Assembly: GCF_021088345.1 (NCBI RefSeq)
Contig: NZ_CP088156.1
Coordinates: 930,001 to 994,000 of the forward strand
Direction: 5' to 3'
DNA: 64,000 bases
DNA from: Bradyrhizobium ontarionense
GTDB lineage: Bacteria > Pseudomonadota > Alphaproteobacteria > Rhizobiales > Xanthobacteraceae
This document shows positions 9,296 to 18,471 of this stretch, piece after piece. The notes under the pieces are model-generated. The model searched no databases. It was not told where the DNA came from and was given only the letters and a program-made list of their open reading frames with translations. Made by a program: the position numbers and the translations under genes. Within the stretch, counting starts at the first letter, position 1, and each line of letters starts with the position of its first letter.

Positions 9296-10549
9296 CTATG
9301 CGGGCTTGATAAGCACGTGGCGCTTCTTGCCCATCGACAGCTTGATCACGCCTTCGTTCGTCAGTTCCGCAGGTGTCAGCGCCATCTTCTCGTCGGTCAC
9401 CGCGACGTCGTTGACGCGCAGGCCGCCGCCCTTGATCTGCCGCCGCGCCTCGCCATTGGAGGCGACGAGGCCGGCCTTGACGAAGGCGTTGAGCACGCCG
9501 AGCCCGGCGTCGAGCTCGGCCTTGGTCACCTCGACCGTCGGCAGGTTCTCGGCAATGGCGCCTTCCTCGAAGGTGCGGCGCGCGGTTTCGGCGGCGGTGC
9601 GCGCAGCCTCTTCGCCATGCAGCAGAGTCGTTGCCGCATCCGCGAGCGCCTTCTTGGCCTCGTTGATCTCGGCTCCCTGCAGCGCGGCGAGCTTCTCGAT
9701 CTCGGACAGCGGCAGCGTCGTGAACAGCTTGAGGAACTTCTCGACGTCGGCGTCCTCGGTGTTGCGCCAGTACTGCCAGAAATCATACGGGCTGCACTGG
9801 TCGGCGTTGAGCCAGATCGCGCCCTGCGCGGTCTTGCCCATCTTGGCGCCGGAGGCGGTCGTCAGCAGCGGCGTGGTCAGCGCGAACAGTTGCTCGGTGC
9901 CCATGCGGCGGCCGAGCTCGACGCCGTTGACGATGTTGCCCCACTGGTCCGAGCCGCCCATCTGCAGCCGGCAGCCGGTGCGCCGCGACAGCTCGACGAA
10001 GTCATAGGCCTGGCAGACCATGTAGTTGAACTCGATGAAGCTCATCTCCTGCTCGCGCTCGAGCCGCAGCCGCACCGAATCCATGGTCAGCATGCGGTTG
10101 ACCGAGAAGTGCCGGCCGATGTCGCGCAGCATCTCGATCCAGTTCAGCTTGGTCAGCCATTCGGCGTTGTCGAGCATGACGGCATCGGTCGCCCCGTCAC
10201 CATAACGGAGCACCTTGGCGAAGACGCCACGGATCGAGGCCTTGTTGGCCTCGATCTCGTCGACCGTGCGCATCGCGCGGGTCTCGTCCTTGCCGGAGGG
10301 GTCGCCGACCATGGTGGTGCCGCCGCCCATCAGGGTAATCGGCTTGTTGCCGCTCTGCTGCAGCCAGTACAGCATCATCATGGTCAGGAAGTTGCCGATG
10401 TGCAGCGAGCGTGCCGTACAGTCGTAGCCGACATAGGCCGTGGCCTGGCCCTTGGCCGCCAAGGCGTCCAGGCCCTGGAAATCCGAGCACTGATGAATGA
10501 ACCCGCGGCTCTGCAACACGTTCAGGAAGTCAGACTTGAAGGCAGTCAT
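9296..10549 (-). CDS. tyrS: Tyrosyl-tRNA synthetase
   Basis: Charges tRNA-Tyr with tyrosine. The 417-aa length is standard for the bacterial TyrRS-1 type. The class I HIGH signature appears as HIGN in [12 protein letters not shown], the tyrosine-binding region as [10 protein letters not shown], and the KMSKS loop as KMGKT. A C-terminal S4 RNA-binding domain covers about residues 350-415 ([20 protein letters not shown]). ATG 10549 begins the canonical [18 protein letters not shown]-terminus; the frame is open further upstream but that part is not protein-like. It is divergent from anmK across about 200 bp. Confidence 0.97.
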   Translation of the reverse strand: MTAFKSDFLNVLQSRGFIHQCSDFQGLDALAAKGQATAYVGYDCTARSLHIGNFLTMMMLYWLQQSGNKPITLMGGGTTMVGDPSGKDETRAMRTVDEIEANKASIRGVFAKVLRYGDGATDAVMLDNAEWLTKLNWIEMLRDIGRHFSVNRMLTMDSVRLRLEREQEMSFIEFNYMVCQAYDFVELSRRTGCRLQMGGSDQWGNIVNGVELGRRMGTEQLFALTTPLLTTASGAKMGKTAQGAIWLNADQCSPYDFWQYWRNTEDADVEKFLKLFTTLPLSEIEKLAALQGAEINEAKKALADAATTLLHGEEAARTAAETARRTFEEGAIAENLPTVEVTKAELDAGLGVLNAFVKAGLVASNGEARRQIKGGGLRVNDVAVTDEKMALTPAELTNEGVIKLSMGKKRHVLIKPA

Positions 10550-10746
10550 TTGTCGGCGACTCTGAGGATTCTCGTTTACGGTATTGGCCGCTCGTCTCGG
10601 CGCGGCGCGCCCGGGCGGCTGCCGCTGATCCAGGCGATGTGGCATTATAAGATGCGCCGCGCTTGTACAAGCATGTGCACGGCTCCGGCGGAACCTCAAA
10701 TTCGCCGCACTAGCAAGCGAGGCCAGGGTTTTCAGGTTCGACTGCA

Positions 10747-11850
10747 ATGATTCTGACCGCACTTGGCCTCATGAGTGGCACCTCGCTCGACGGGGTGGAC
10801 GTGGCCTTGATCGAGACCGATGGGCGGCAGATCAAGAGCCTCGGTCCGTCCGGCTACCGGCCCTATAGCGCCGCCGAGCGCAGCCTGCTGCGCGAGGCGC
10901 TTGCGGATGCGGTGCAGATCGACCGGCGCGAGGCGCGTCCCGGGCGGGTCCGCGACGCCGAGCTCGCAGTGACGGCAGCGCACGCGGAGGCCGTCTCGGC
11001 ATTCCTGGCGCAGCACCGGCTGACCCCGGAGGACATCGATATCATCGGCTTCCATGGCCAGACCGTGCTGCACCGCCCGGAACGGCGCCTGACCGTCCAG
11101 ATCGGCGATGCCGGGGCGCTGGCCAAGGCCGTCCACATCCCGGTGATGCACGATTTCCGCGCCGCCGATGTCGATTTCGGCGGGCAGGGCGCCCCGTTCG
11201 TGCCGGTCTATCACCGCGCGCTGGCGCAGTCGCTGTCGCGCGAGGGCCCGATCGCCGTGGTCAATATCGGCGGCGTCTCCAACATCACCTATATCGATGG
11301 CGACGACGTGCTGATCGCCTGCGACACCGGTCCCGGCAACGCGCTGCTCGACGACTTCATGCACCGGACCACGGGCCAAGCCTTCGATCAGGATGGCCGT
11401 GTCGCGGAGCTGGGCACGCCGGACGAGGCGTGGATTGCCAGTGCGCTGGCGCTGCCGTTCTTTGCGCTGCCGCCGCCGAAATCGCTCGATCGCAACGACT
11501 TCGCCGCGCTGAAGCTGGGCGAAGCAGCCCCGGCCGACGGCGCCGCAACCCTGACGGCGTTCACGGTGGCCGCCATCACCCGCATCGTGCCGCTGCTGCC
11601 GAAGCCGCCGGCGAGCTGGATCGTCTGCGGCGGCGGCGCCCGCAACCACACCATGATGCGGATGCTGCGCGAGCGCGTGGCGCCCGCCACCGTGGAATCG
11701 GCCGATGCGCTGGGCTGGTCGGCCGACGCGATCGAGGCGCAGGCGTTCGGTTTCCTCGCGGTGCGCGGCATGAAGGGCCTGCCGCTGAGCTATCCCACCA
11801 CCACCGGCGTGCCGTTCCCGATGACCGGGGGCGTGATCGCTCGGCCCTGA
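10747..11850 (+). CDS. anmK: Anhydro-N-acetylmuramic acid kinase
   Basis: Phosphorylates and hydrolyses 1,6-anhydro-N-acetylmuramic acid released during peptidoglycan turnover to MurNAc-6-phosphate, a step of cell-wall recycling in the cytoplasm. The family signature [12 protein letters not shown] is at residues 6-17, followed by [12 protein letters not shown], the IGDAGALAK segment, the metal/ATP-site [18 protein letters not shown] and CDTGPGN. The length of 367 aa matches E. coli AnmK. It is divergent from tyrS, an arrangement I recall from related Rhizobiales. The lytic transglycosylase at 62434-63654 makes the anhydro-sugars this enzyme would recycle. Confidence 0.96.
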   Translation: MILTALGLMSGTSLDGVDVALIETDGRQIKSLGPSGYRPYSAAERSLLREALADAVQIDRREARPGRVRDAELAVTAAHAEAVSAFLAQHRLTPEDIDIIGFHGQTVLHRPERRLTVQIGDAGALAKAVHIPVMHDFRAADVDFGGQGAPFVPVYHRALAQSLSREGPIAVVNIGGVSNITYIDGDDVLIACDTGPGNALLDDFMHRTTGQAFDQDGRVAELGTPDEAWIASALALPFFALPPPKSLDRNDFAALKLGEAAPADGAATLTAFTVAAITRIVPLLPKPPASWIVCGGGARNHTMMRMLRERVAPATVESADALGWSADAIEAQAFGFLAVRGMKGLPLSYPTTTGVPFPMTGGVIARP

Positions 11851-11852
11851 TT

Positions 11853-11914
11853 GATGCAAATGCATCTACCTTGACAACTTCATGCAGATGCATCTAGTTT
11901 GATGTATCTGCATC
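11853..11914 (+). promoter_or_regulatory. Three-copy dyad operator around the GST promoter
   Basis: Three 14-bp dyads fit GATGCA-NN-TGCATC: 11853-11866 (perfect), 11881-11894 (one mismatch) and 11901-11914 (one mismatch). A candidate sigma-70 promoter is interleaved with them: TTGACA at 11871-11876, an 18-bp spacer, and TAGTTT at 11895-11900. Copy 2 lies in the spacer and copy 3 starts at the -10 edge, so a bound protein should repress. No regulator gene is adjacent. Confidence 0.65.
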
Positions 11915-11932
11915 GAACTTGCCGAGGATGTC

Positions 11933-12610
11933 ATGGCGCCTGTCCTGAGGCTGATCAGCCACAAGCTCTGCCCCTATGTGCAACGCGCCGTCATCGCGCT
12001 GACCGAGAAAGGCGTCGCGTTCGAACGGATCGACATCGACCTCTCCGCCAAGCCCGACTGGTTCCTGAAAATATCGCCGCTCGGCAAGGTGCCGGTGCTG
12101 ATCGTGCCGACGGCGAAGGGCGAGGTGGCGTTGTTCGAGAGCAACGTGATCTGTGAGTACATCGAGGAGACGCAGCCTGGTGCAAAGCTCCATCCGGAGG
12201 ACGCGCTGGCACGCGCGCAGCATCGCGCCTGGATGGAGTTCGGTTCGGCGATCCTCGCCGATCTCTGGGGATTGGAGACGACGCAGGATGCCGCGATCTT
12301 CGCGGCCAAGCGCGAAGCCCTCACGGCCAAGTTCGCCCGCGTCGAGGTAGCGCTTGGCGAGGGGCCGTATTTCGACGGCGCCCGCTTCAGCCTGGTCGAT
12401 GCCGTGTTCGCGCCGGTCTTCCGCTACTTCGACGTGTTCGATGCCTATGGCGATCTCGGCATCTTCGCCTCAACGCCCAAGGTCCGCGCCTAGCGTGATC
12501 AGTTGGCGCGGCGCCCGAGCGTGAGAACGGCCGTCAGCGTCGATTATCCGCAGCTTCTGCGCGCCTTCCTGGCGCGGCATGATGCCTATCTGTTGAAGCA
12601 GGCAGCGTGA
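11933..12610 (+). pseudogene. Glutathione S-transferase interrupted by an in-frame amber codon
   Basis: The reading frame is a 225-codon GST: a thioredoxin-fold N-terminus (LRLISHKLCPYVQRAVIALTEKG, SPLGKVPVL, ESNVICEYIEE) and an alpha-helical C-domain with FSLVDAVFAPVFRYFD. A TAG at 12491-12493 (codon 187) stops translation, yet the same frame continues with good GST sequence (RDQLARRPSVRTAVSVDYPQ) to TGA at 12608. In homologues the interrupted position in KVRA-x-RDQL is usually Trp, so TGG to TAG is the simplest event. The 186-aa product would lack its last C-terminal helix. The start ATG 11933 follows GAGGA. Either a recent pseudogene, a truncated active enzyme, or a sequencing error. Confidence 0.8.
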
Positions 12611-12626
12611 GAAGAGTTTGTAGGTC

Positions 12627-12775
12627 GTAGGGTGGGCAAAGCCGCAGATCGGCGCGACGCGCCGATCGAGGACGTGCCCACCATTGTCTCAGCACCACTC
12701 ATGGAGATGGTGGGCACGGCGCGCTTGCTACCATTCGTGCTGAAGCAGCGTCGGGCGCGCCTTTGCCCACCCTAC
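12627..12775. repeat. 149-bp inverted-repeat element, copy 1
   Basis: Bounded by GTAGGGTGGGCAAAG (12627-12641) and its exact reverse complement (12761-12775). An inner pair, GTGCCCACCAT (12674-12684) and ATGGTGGGCAC (12707-12717), allows a nested cruciform. A second copy with identical 15-bp ends lies at 62283-62420. It is noncoding and looks like a MITE/REP-type dispersed element. Confidence 0.9.
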
Positions 12776-12806
12776 AGAACGCCGCGCTCCGAATGACGAA
12801 CTGACG

Positions 12807-13454
12807 TCACCTCACATTGGCAAGCCGCATGTCGAGATAGGCCGTGATGGTTTCCATCAGGGGCTCGAGCTTGCTGTCGAAGAAGTGGTTGGCGCCGGGG
12901 ATGATCTGCTGATCGATCACGATGCCCTTTTGCGTCTTCAGCTTCTCGACCAGCGTGTTGACGTCCTTCGGCGGCACCACCGCATCCTTCTCGCCATGGA
13001 CGATGAGGCCCGACGAGGGGCAGGGCGCCAGGAACGAGAAGTCGTAGAGGTTGGCCGGCGGCGCGATCGAGATGAAGCCCTCGACCTCGGGACGGCGCAT
13101 CAGCAGCTGCATGCCGATCCAGGCCCCGAACGAGAAGCCGGCGACCCAGCAGGCGCGCGCCTCGGGATTGATCGTCTGCGCCCAGTCGAGCGCGGACGCG
13201 GCATCAGACAGCTCGCCGGTGCCGTGGTCGAACGAGCCCTGGCTGCGGCCGACGCCGCGAAAGTTGAAGCGCAGCACCGAGAAGCCGCGATGGGCGAAGG
13301 CGTAGTAGCACTGGTACACGATCTGGTGGTTCATCGTGCCGTGGAACTGCGGATGTGGATGAAGGATCATCGCGATCGGCGCGTTCTTCTGCTTCGCCGG
13401 ATGGTAACGGCCTTCGAGGCGGCCCGCCGGACCGTTGAAGATGACTTCAGGCAT
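12807..13454 (-). CDS. Alpha/beta hydrolase of the small YfhR/dienelactone-hydrolase-like group
   Basis: A 215-aa cytoplasmic hydrolase. It has the oxyanion HPHPQFHGTMNH loop near residue 35, the nucleophile elbow GFSFGAW (Ser near residue 106), the acid in HGEKDAVVPP and the catalytic His in GANHFF. This composition matches the widespread proteobacterial alpha/beta hydrolase that resembles a serine esterase, with unknown physiological substrate. The start ATG 13454 gives MPEVIFNGPAGRLEGRYHP, the usual beginning for this group. It stands alone on the minus strand. Confidence 0.85.
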   Translation of the reverse strand: MPEVIFNGPAGRLEGRYHPAKQKNAPIAMILHPHPQFHGTMNHQIVYQCYYAFAHRGFSVLRFNFRGVGRSQGSFDHGTGELSDAASALDWAQTINPEARACWVAGFSFGAWIGMQLLMRRPEVEGFISIAPPANLYDFSFLAPCPSSGLIVHGEKDAVVPPKDVNTLVEKLKTQKGIVIDQQIIPGANHFFDSKLEPLMETITAYLDMRLANVR

Positions 13455-13783
13455 CAGGGAATCCTTGAGAATCCTTGGCAGATCATCGACCGACTTCGTC
13501 CTTGCTTCATCTGGCGCCTTGCCGACGCATTCCGCAGGAAAAGTGGTGATCGAGCGCCATCCGTTCGCTCGGATGGAGCGGCACTGGCGTGATTGGAAGG
13601 CCGCCTTCTAGCATGGAGCGCAGGGCAAAAAGCAAGGATTTTCAACGTCCGACCGTGGCGCCATGATGTCGGGTGAGCCCGCAGGTCGCCATCCGATTTG
13701 CTCGCGCGTTTCGCCGCGCGCCGTCCGCATGTCCGCATAAGCCAATGGAAGCGTTTGATTTTTTCTCGGTCGTGACGCCGGGT
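13455..13783. other. Intergenic region, nothing recognised
   Basis: 329 bp between the 5' end of the hydrolase gene and the 3' end of the LytTR gene. It should contain the hydrolase promoter. I see no RNA gene, strong hairpin or repeat. Confidence 0.4.
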
Positions 13784-14683
13784 TCAGCGCGCTTCCGAGG
13801 TCCGCTCGAGCGTGGCGACGGCGCTCCGATAGCGACGACTGCCCTGGACCCTATGCCCCGTGTCGAAGGTGAGGTCGAAATCGCCGGATGGCCGGACCGC
13901 GACCGCAGTGACCCGGGCGAGGTTGGCGAGCCGGCCGCGGTGGATCCGGACAATGCTGAAGCCAGCGAGATCCGTCTCGGCTGCCGCCAACGTGCCGCGG
14001 ATCAGGTGCTGCCTGCCATCGGCGAGGTCGTATTCGATGTAGTTGCCGGCCGAATTGATCCACAGGATCTCGGCCGGCGAGATGCGCACCCGGCTCGTGC
14101 CGTCACGCAGCCAGAGCGCGGCGGGAGCCGGCGCCGCGCTCTGGCTGCGTGACGAGACTGGCCCTTCCATGGCTCCGCCGTCGCGATCGAACAGCCAGAT
14201 GGCGCCCCCGATGAGGACGGCCGTCATGATGTCCTTGCGGAACTCGTAGACGATCGTTGCCAGCGAGAGCTGGAAATCATAGCTGCCGCCCGCCGACCAC
14301 ATCAGGAGCTTGCGCAAGATCACCATGCCGGCGATGTGGAGCGCAGAGAAGGCGAGGATGACCGCGAGCGCGATCGCAGCCCGGGTCGCCCAGGCCGGTG
14401 ACCGGCGAAGGGTTCGGACGGCGACGAGGAGCAGGGGCGCGAGCAGGATGATGACGAGGATGCTCGTCATCTCCCACAACAGCGGGGTCCGGACATCATA
14501 GATCGCGCCGCGCTTCGCGGCATCCTGGGCCGCGGACAATGCGTTGACGAGACCGGTGCTGAGCGAGATCGCCGCGACTGCGGCATAGAAGATGCGGTCG
14601 TTCGGGCGGGACACGGAACCCGAGGCAGAACTCAGGACAGAACCCAAGACAGAACCCAAGACAGAACCTACGAGCTTGTTCAT
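13784..14683 (-). CDS. Membrane-bound LytTR-family DNA-binding regulator
   Basis: A 299-aa protein with four predicted transmembrane helices (about residues 30-50, 70-90, 100-125 and 150-170) and a C-terminal LytTR DNA-binding domain (about residues 195-295, LWLRDGTSRVRISPAEILWINSAGNYIEYDLADGRQHLIRGTL). It therefore resembles a one-component membrane regulator without receiver domain. The first 20 residues are a GSVL tandem repeat encoded by 12-bp DNA repeats. A downstream start is possible because that repeat is not typical of the family. Ligand and targets are unknown. It is divergent from the suf operon. Confidence 0.85.
   Translation of the reverse strand: MNKLVGSVLGSVLGSVLSSASGSVSRPNDRIFYAAVAAISLSTGLVNALSAAQDAAKRGAIYDVRTPLLWEMTSILVIILLAPLLLVAVRTLRRSPAWATRAAIALAVILAFSALHIAGMVILRKLLMWSAGGSYDFQLSLATIVYEFRKDIMTAVLIGGAIWLFDRDGGAMEGPVSSRSQSAAPAPAALWLRDGTSRVRISPAEILWINSAGNYIEYDLADGRQHLIRGTLAAAETDLAGFSIVRIHRGRLANLARVTAVAVRPSGDFDLTFDTGHRVQGSRRYRSAVATLERTSEAR
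14624..14668 (-). repeat. 12-bp tandem repeats at the start of the LytTR gene
   Basis: Two exact copies of GACAGAACCCAA (14636-14647, 14648-14659), a partial third (14660-14668) and a diverged copy upstream (14624-14635). They encode GSVL units, so changes in copy number keep the frame. Confidence 0.85.
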
Positions 14684-14826
14684 GGTGGCGCAGCCGCTAT
14701 CTCAATCGGGTGCGCGACGGTACCACGCCGCCTTGCGCCAGGGCAGCACGCGGACGGCGTGAATCCGTGCGTCGGCGCGGATAGCCGCGATGGCCGGTCG
14801 TGGCGCAACTTGATAAGAATGAACCG

Positions 14827-15990
14827 ATGTCTGACCGGATCTATCTCGACTGGAATGCGACGACGCCGCTGCGGCCCGAGGCGCGCGAGGCGATGGTCGC
14901 CGCTATGGATCTCGTCGGCAATCCCTCCTCGGTCCACGCCGAAGGCCGCAAGGCGCGCCGGCTGGTCGAGGATGCCCGCGAGGCGATCGCGCGCAGCCTG
15001 GCAACAGTGCCGCGCCGCGTGGTGTTCACATCCGGCGGGACCGAGGCCAACGTGCTGGCGCTGAGCCCGGATCTGAAAGCGCCCGCCGGGAAGGTCGGGC
15101 GGCTTCTGATGTCCGCGGTCGAGCATGCCTCGGTGCTGGCCGGGGGCCGGTTCCCGCTATCAGCGGTCCAGACCATCCCGGTGGACCCCTCCGGCGTGGT
15201 CGATCTTGGCCGCCTGAAAACGCTCCTCGCCGGCGGTCCGCCGGCCCTGGTTTCCGTCATGGCCGCCAACAACGAGACCGGGGTGCTTCAACCGGTTTCG
15301 CAGGCGGCTGATCTCGTGCGCCAGGCGGGCGGCCTCCTGCATGTCGACGCGATCCAGGCCTTCGGAAAAATATCGTTCGATATCAATGAGGTGGGAGCCG
15401 ACCTTGTTACGATCTCTGCACACAAGATCGGCGGTCCCAAGGGCGTCGGCGCGCTCGTACTCGGAGTCGGCGTCGACGACGTGGCGCCCCTGCTGCGCGG
15501 CGGCGGCCAGGAGCGGGGCCGCCGGGCGGGAACCGAGAACGTCATCGGCATCGCTGGCCTGGGTGCGGCGGCCAAAGCCGCCCTGGCCGGGATCGCAACC
15601 GACCAGGTGCGAATCGGCGCACTGCGCGACCGGTTGGAACTCGGGCTGCGGCAGACACCGGGCGTCACGGTCTTTTCTTCCCAGACGGCGCGGCTGCCCA
15701 ATTCCACGCTGTTCACCGCGCCCGGGCTGAAGGCCGAGACCGCCGTGATCGGCTTCGATCTCGAGGGTATCGCCGTATCGTCGGGGTCGGCCTGCTCGTC
15801 GGGCAAGGTGCAGCCGTCCCACGTGCTGGAGGCCATGGGAGTGAGTTCCGCAGCCGCCCAGGGCGCGGTGCGCCTCAGTCTGGGCTGGTCCACGGCCGAG
15901 GCGGACGTCGATCGCTGCGTCAAGGCTTGGCGAAAGCTGTCATTGACCCTACTTAAAGGACGCGACGAAACCGTCGTTGAGCGATTCTAG
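14827..15990 (+). CDS. Cysteine desulfurase (NifS/IscS type), first gene of the suf cluster
   Basis: PLP enzyme that removes sulfur from cysteine for Fe-S cluster assembly. At 387 aa, it has IYLDWNATTPLRPEA, the SGGTEAN motif, the PLP-binding Lys in TISAHKIGGPKG and the sulfur-accepting Cys in SSGSACSSGKVQPS. The extended active-site loop puts it in group I (IscS/NifS), distinct from the SufS gene five positions later. ATG 14827 gives the usual MSDRIYLDWNATTP start; GTG 14800 is an alternative. It is followed 84 bp later by sufB. No IscR gene accompanies the operon here. Confidence 0.92.
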   Translation: MSDRIYLDWNATTPLRPEAREAMVAAMDLVGNPSSVHAEGRKARRLVEDAREAIARSLATVPRRVVFTSGGTEANVLALSPDLKAPAGKVGRLLMSAVEHASVLAGGRFPLSAVQTIPVDPSGVVDLGRLKTLLAGGPPALVSVMAANNETGVLQPVSQAADLVRQAGGLLHVDAIQAFGKISFDINEVGADLVTISAHKIGGPKGVGALVLGVGVDDVAPLLRGGGQERGRRAGTENVIGIAGLGAAAKAALAGIATDQVRIGALRDRLELGLRQTPGVTVFSSQTARLPNSTLFTAPGLKAETAVIGFDLEGIAVSSGSACSSGKVQPSHVLEAMGVSSAAAQGAVRLSLGWSTAEADVDRCVKAWRKLSLTLLKGRDETVVERF

Positions 15991-16074
15991 GGGCGTGATT
16001 TCGTCGCCGAAACGTCGTAAGACGGTTCCAGAAGATGTCCACCGCGGTCCTTGAAACCGCGAGCGGAGGATGGA

Positions 16075-17571
16075 ATGCCAGCCGTACAAGAGACGGTCGA
16101 CCGCGTCAGGCGGATCGACGTCGATCAATATCGATATGGATTCGAGACCGTCATCGAATCCGAGAAAGCCCCCAAGGGGCTTTCCGAAGACACCGTCCGC
16201 TTCATCTCGGGCAAGAAGAACGAGCCCGCCTGGATGCTCGAATGGCGCCTGGAGGCCTATCGCCGCTGGCTGACCATGACCGAGCCGACCTGGGCGCGCG
16301 TCGACTATCCCAAGATCGATTTCCAGGATCTGTACTATTACTCGGCGCCGAAGCCGAAGAAGCAGCTCTCCTCGATCGACGAGATCGATCCGGAGATTCT
16401 CAAGACCTATGAGAAGCTCGGCATTCCCCTGCGCGAGGTCGCGATCCTCGAAGGCGTCGAGCCCGTTCCCGGCGCCGGCAGTCCCGAGACGCGCAAGATC
16501 GCGGTCGACGCCGTGTTCGATTCGGTCTCCGTGGCGACCACGTTCAAGGAGGAGCTGAAGAAGGCCGGCGTGATCTTCATGCCGATCTCGGAAGCCATCC
16601 GCGAGCATCCCGAACTGGTGCAGAAATATCTCGGCAGCGTGGTGCCGACCTCGGACAACTTCTACGCCACATTGAACTCGGCGGTGTTCTCCGACGGCTC
16701 GTTCGTCTACGTGCCGCCGGGCGTACGCTGCCCGATGGAGCTGTCGACGTACTTCCGCATCAACGAGCGCAACACCGGCCAGTTCGAGCGCACCTTGATC
16801 ATCGCCGACAAGGGTGCCTACGTGTCCTATCTCGAGGGTTGCACGGCGCCGCAGCGCGACGAGAACCAGCTGCATGCAGCTGTCGTCGAACTGGTCGCGC
16901 ACGATGACGCCGAGATCAAGTACTCGACGGTGCAGAACTGGTATCCGGGCAATTCGGAAGGCAAGGGCGGCATCTACAATTTCGTCACCAAGCGTGGCGA
17001 CTGCCGCGGCAACAATTCCAAGATCTCCTGGACCCAGGTCGAGACCGGATCGGCGATCACCTGGAAATATCCGAGCTGCATCCTGCGCGGCGACAATTCG
17101 CGTGGCGAGTTCTATTCGATCGCGATCTCGAACGGCTATCAGCAGGTCGACTCGGGCACCAAGATGATCCATCTCGGCAAGAACACGACCAGCCGGATCA
17201 TCTCCAAGGGCATCGCGGCGGGCCGCTCGCAGAACACCTATCGCGGCCTCGTCACGGCGCATCGGAAGGCGTCCAACGCGCGCAACTTCACCGCCTGCGA
17301 TTCGCTGCTGATCGGCGACCGCTGCGGCGCGCACACCGTGCCCTACATCGAGGCCAAGAACTCCTCGGCGACCTTCGAGCACGAGGCGACGACGTCCAAG
17401 ATCTCCGAGGACGTGCTGTTCTACTGCGTCCAGCGTGGCCTCTCCCAGGAGGAGGCGGTCGGCCTCGTCGTCAACGGCTTCGTCAAGGACGTGCTGCAGC
17501 AGTTGCCGATGGAGTTCGCGGTCGAGGCGCAGAAGCTGATCTCGATCTCGCTCGAAGGATCGGTCGGATAA
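16075..17571 (+). CDS. sufB: Fe-S cluster assembly scaffold SufB
   Basis: A 498-aa core subunit of the cytoplasmic SufBC2D scaffold on which Fe-S clusters form. It shows the SufB/SufD beta-helix with [39 protein letters not shown], the [27 protein letters not shown] region and the C-terminal SufC-binding part ([21 protein letters not shown]). ATG 16075 follows GGAGG at 16065-16069 with 5-nt spacing and replaces an in-frame upstream start at 16051. It is separated from sufC by about 127 bp of repeat DNA. Confidence 0.97.
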   Translation: MPAVQETVDRVRRIDVDQYRYGFETVIESEKAPKGLSEDTVRFISGKKNEPAWMLEWRLEAYRRWLTMTEPTWARVDYPKIDFQDLYYYSAPKPKKQLSSIDEIDPEILKTYEKLGIPLREVAILEGVEPVPGAGSPETRKIAVDAVFDSVSVATTFKEELKKAGVIFMPISEAIREHPELVQKYLGSVVPTSDNFYATLNSAVFSDGSFVYVPPGVRCPMELSTYFRINERNTGQFERTLIIADKGAYVSYLEGCTAPQRDENQLHAAVVELVAHDDAEIKYSTVQNWYPGNSEGKGGIYNFVTKRGDCRGNNSKISWTQVETGSAITWKYPSCILRGDNSRGEFYSIAISNGYQQVDSGTKMIHLGKNTTSRIISKGIAAGRSQNTYRGLVTAHRKASNARNFTACDSLLIGDRCGAHTVPYIEAKNSSATFEHEATTSKISEDVLFYCVQRGLSQEEAVGLVVNGFVKDVLQQLPMEFAVEAQKLISISLEGSVG

Positions 17572-17574
17572 GCC

Positions 17575-17677
17575 CTCATCCCGAGAAGGCAGCCAAGCGG
17601 CTTCCTCCAAGGATGAGATGAAAGCTTTGTTGGCCTCGTGCCTTCGAGACGCGCCTCCGGCGCTCCTCGGGACGAGG
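17575..17677. repeat. Two tandem hairpin repeats between sufB and sufC
   Basis: First hairpin: CTCATCC (17575-17581) with GGATGAG (17611-17617). Second: CCTCGTGCC near 17634-17642 with GGGACGAGG (17669-17677), enclosing a TTCGAGACGCGCC...GGCGCTCCTCGG core. Similar sequence is familiar to me as a dispersed palindrome in Bradyrhizobium. Its position inside an operon implies that it is transcribed. Confidence 0.8.
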
Positions 17678-17698
17678 AACAGACAGATAGAGAGACCA

Positions 17699-18451
17699 AT
17701 GGCACTACTCGAAATCAAGAACCTGCAGGTCCGCGTCGAGGAGCGTGAGATCCTCCACGGCCTGACGCTGACCATCGACGCCGGCAAGGTGCATGCGATC
17801 ATGGGGCCGAACGGCTCCGGCAAGTCGACGCTTAGCCACGTGATCGCCGGCAAGCCGGGCTATGAGGTCACCGGTGGTGAGGTCCTGTTCAAGGGCGAGG
17901 ATCTCTTGGCGATGGCGCCGGACGAGCGCGCCGCCAAGGGCGTGTTCCTGGCGTTCCAGTATCCGGTCGAGATCCCCGGCGTCGCCACCATGACCTTCCT
18001 GCGCACCGCGCTGAACGCGCAGCGCAAGGCGCGCGGCGAGGAGGAATATTCGACGCCGGACTTCCTCAAGAAGGTGCGCGAGATTTCGAAGTCGCTCAGC
18101 ATCCCGCAGGACATGCTCAAGCGCGGCGTCAATGTCGGCTTCTCCGGCGGTGAGAAGAAGCGCAACGAGGTGCTGCAGATGGCGCTGTTCCAGCCGTCGC
18201 TGTGCATCCTCGACGAGATGGATTCCGGCCTCGACATCGACGCGCTGCGCATCGCCGCCGACGGCGTCAACGCGCTGCGCTCGCCCGAGCGTTCGATGGT
18301 CGTGATCACCCATTATCAGCGGCTGCTGAACTACATCGTGCCCGACGTCGTTCATGTCATGTCGAAGGGACGCGTCGTGAAAAGCGGCGGCAAGGAGCTG
18401 GCGCACGAGCTCGAGGCGTCCGGCTACGCCCAGTTCGAGGACGCGGCCTGA
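17699..18451 (+). CDS. sufC: Fe-S assembly ATPase SufC
   Basis: The 250-aa ABC-type ATPase of the SufBCD complex; it is soluble and does not act as a transporter. Walker A is GPNGSGKST, the signature is FSGGEKKR and Walker B is LCILDEMDSGLD, all in canonical order. The start at ATG 17699 gives MALLEIKNLQVRV. The frame is open upstream through the hairpin repeat, but those residues are repeat-derived. It is 20 bp from sufD. Confidence 0.97.
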   Translation: MALLEIKNLQVRVEEREILHGLTLTIDAGKVHAIMGPNGSGKSTLSHVIAGKPGYEVTGGEVLFKGEDLLAMAPDERAAKGVFLAFQYPVEIPGVATMTFLRTALNAQRKARGEEEYSTPDFLKKVREISKSLSIPQDMLKRGVNVGFSGGEKKRNEVLQMALFQPSLCILDEMDSGLDIDALRIAADGVNALRSPERSMVVITHYQRLLNYIVPDVVHVMSKGRVVKSGGKELAHELEASGYAQFEDAA

Positions 18452-18471
18452 CGACCGTGAATGGATCTGTG

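Noticed and set aside
12627..12775. CRISPR-like or tRNA-like structure suggested by strong inverted repeats
   Set aside because: There is one pair of inverted ends with no direct repeat-spacer pattern and no tRNA cloverleaf; it matches the second element at 62283.
15949..17853. A 634-codon minus-strand frame over sufB
   Set aside because: Shadow of sufB and the repeat between sufB and sufC; reversed low-complexity composition.
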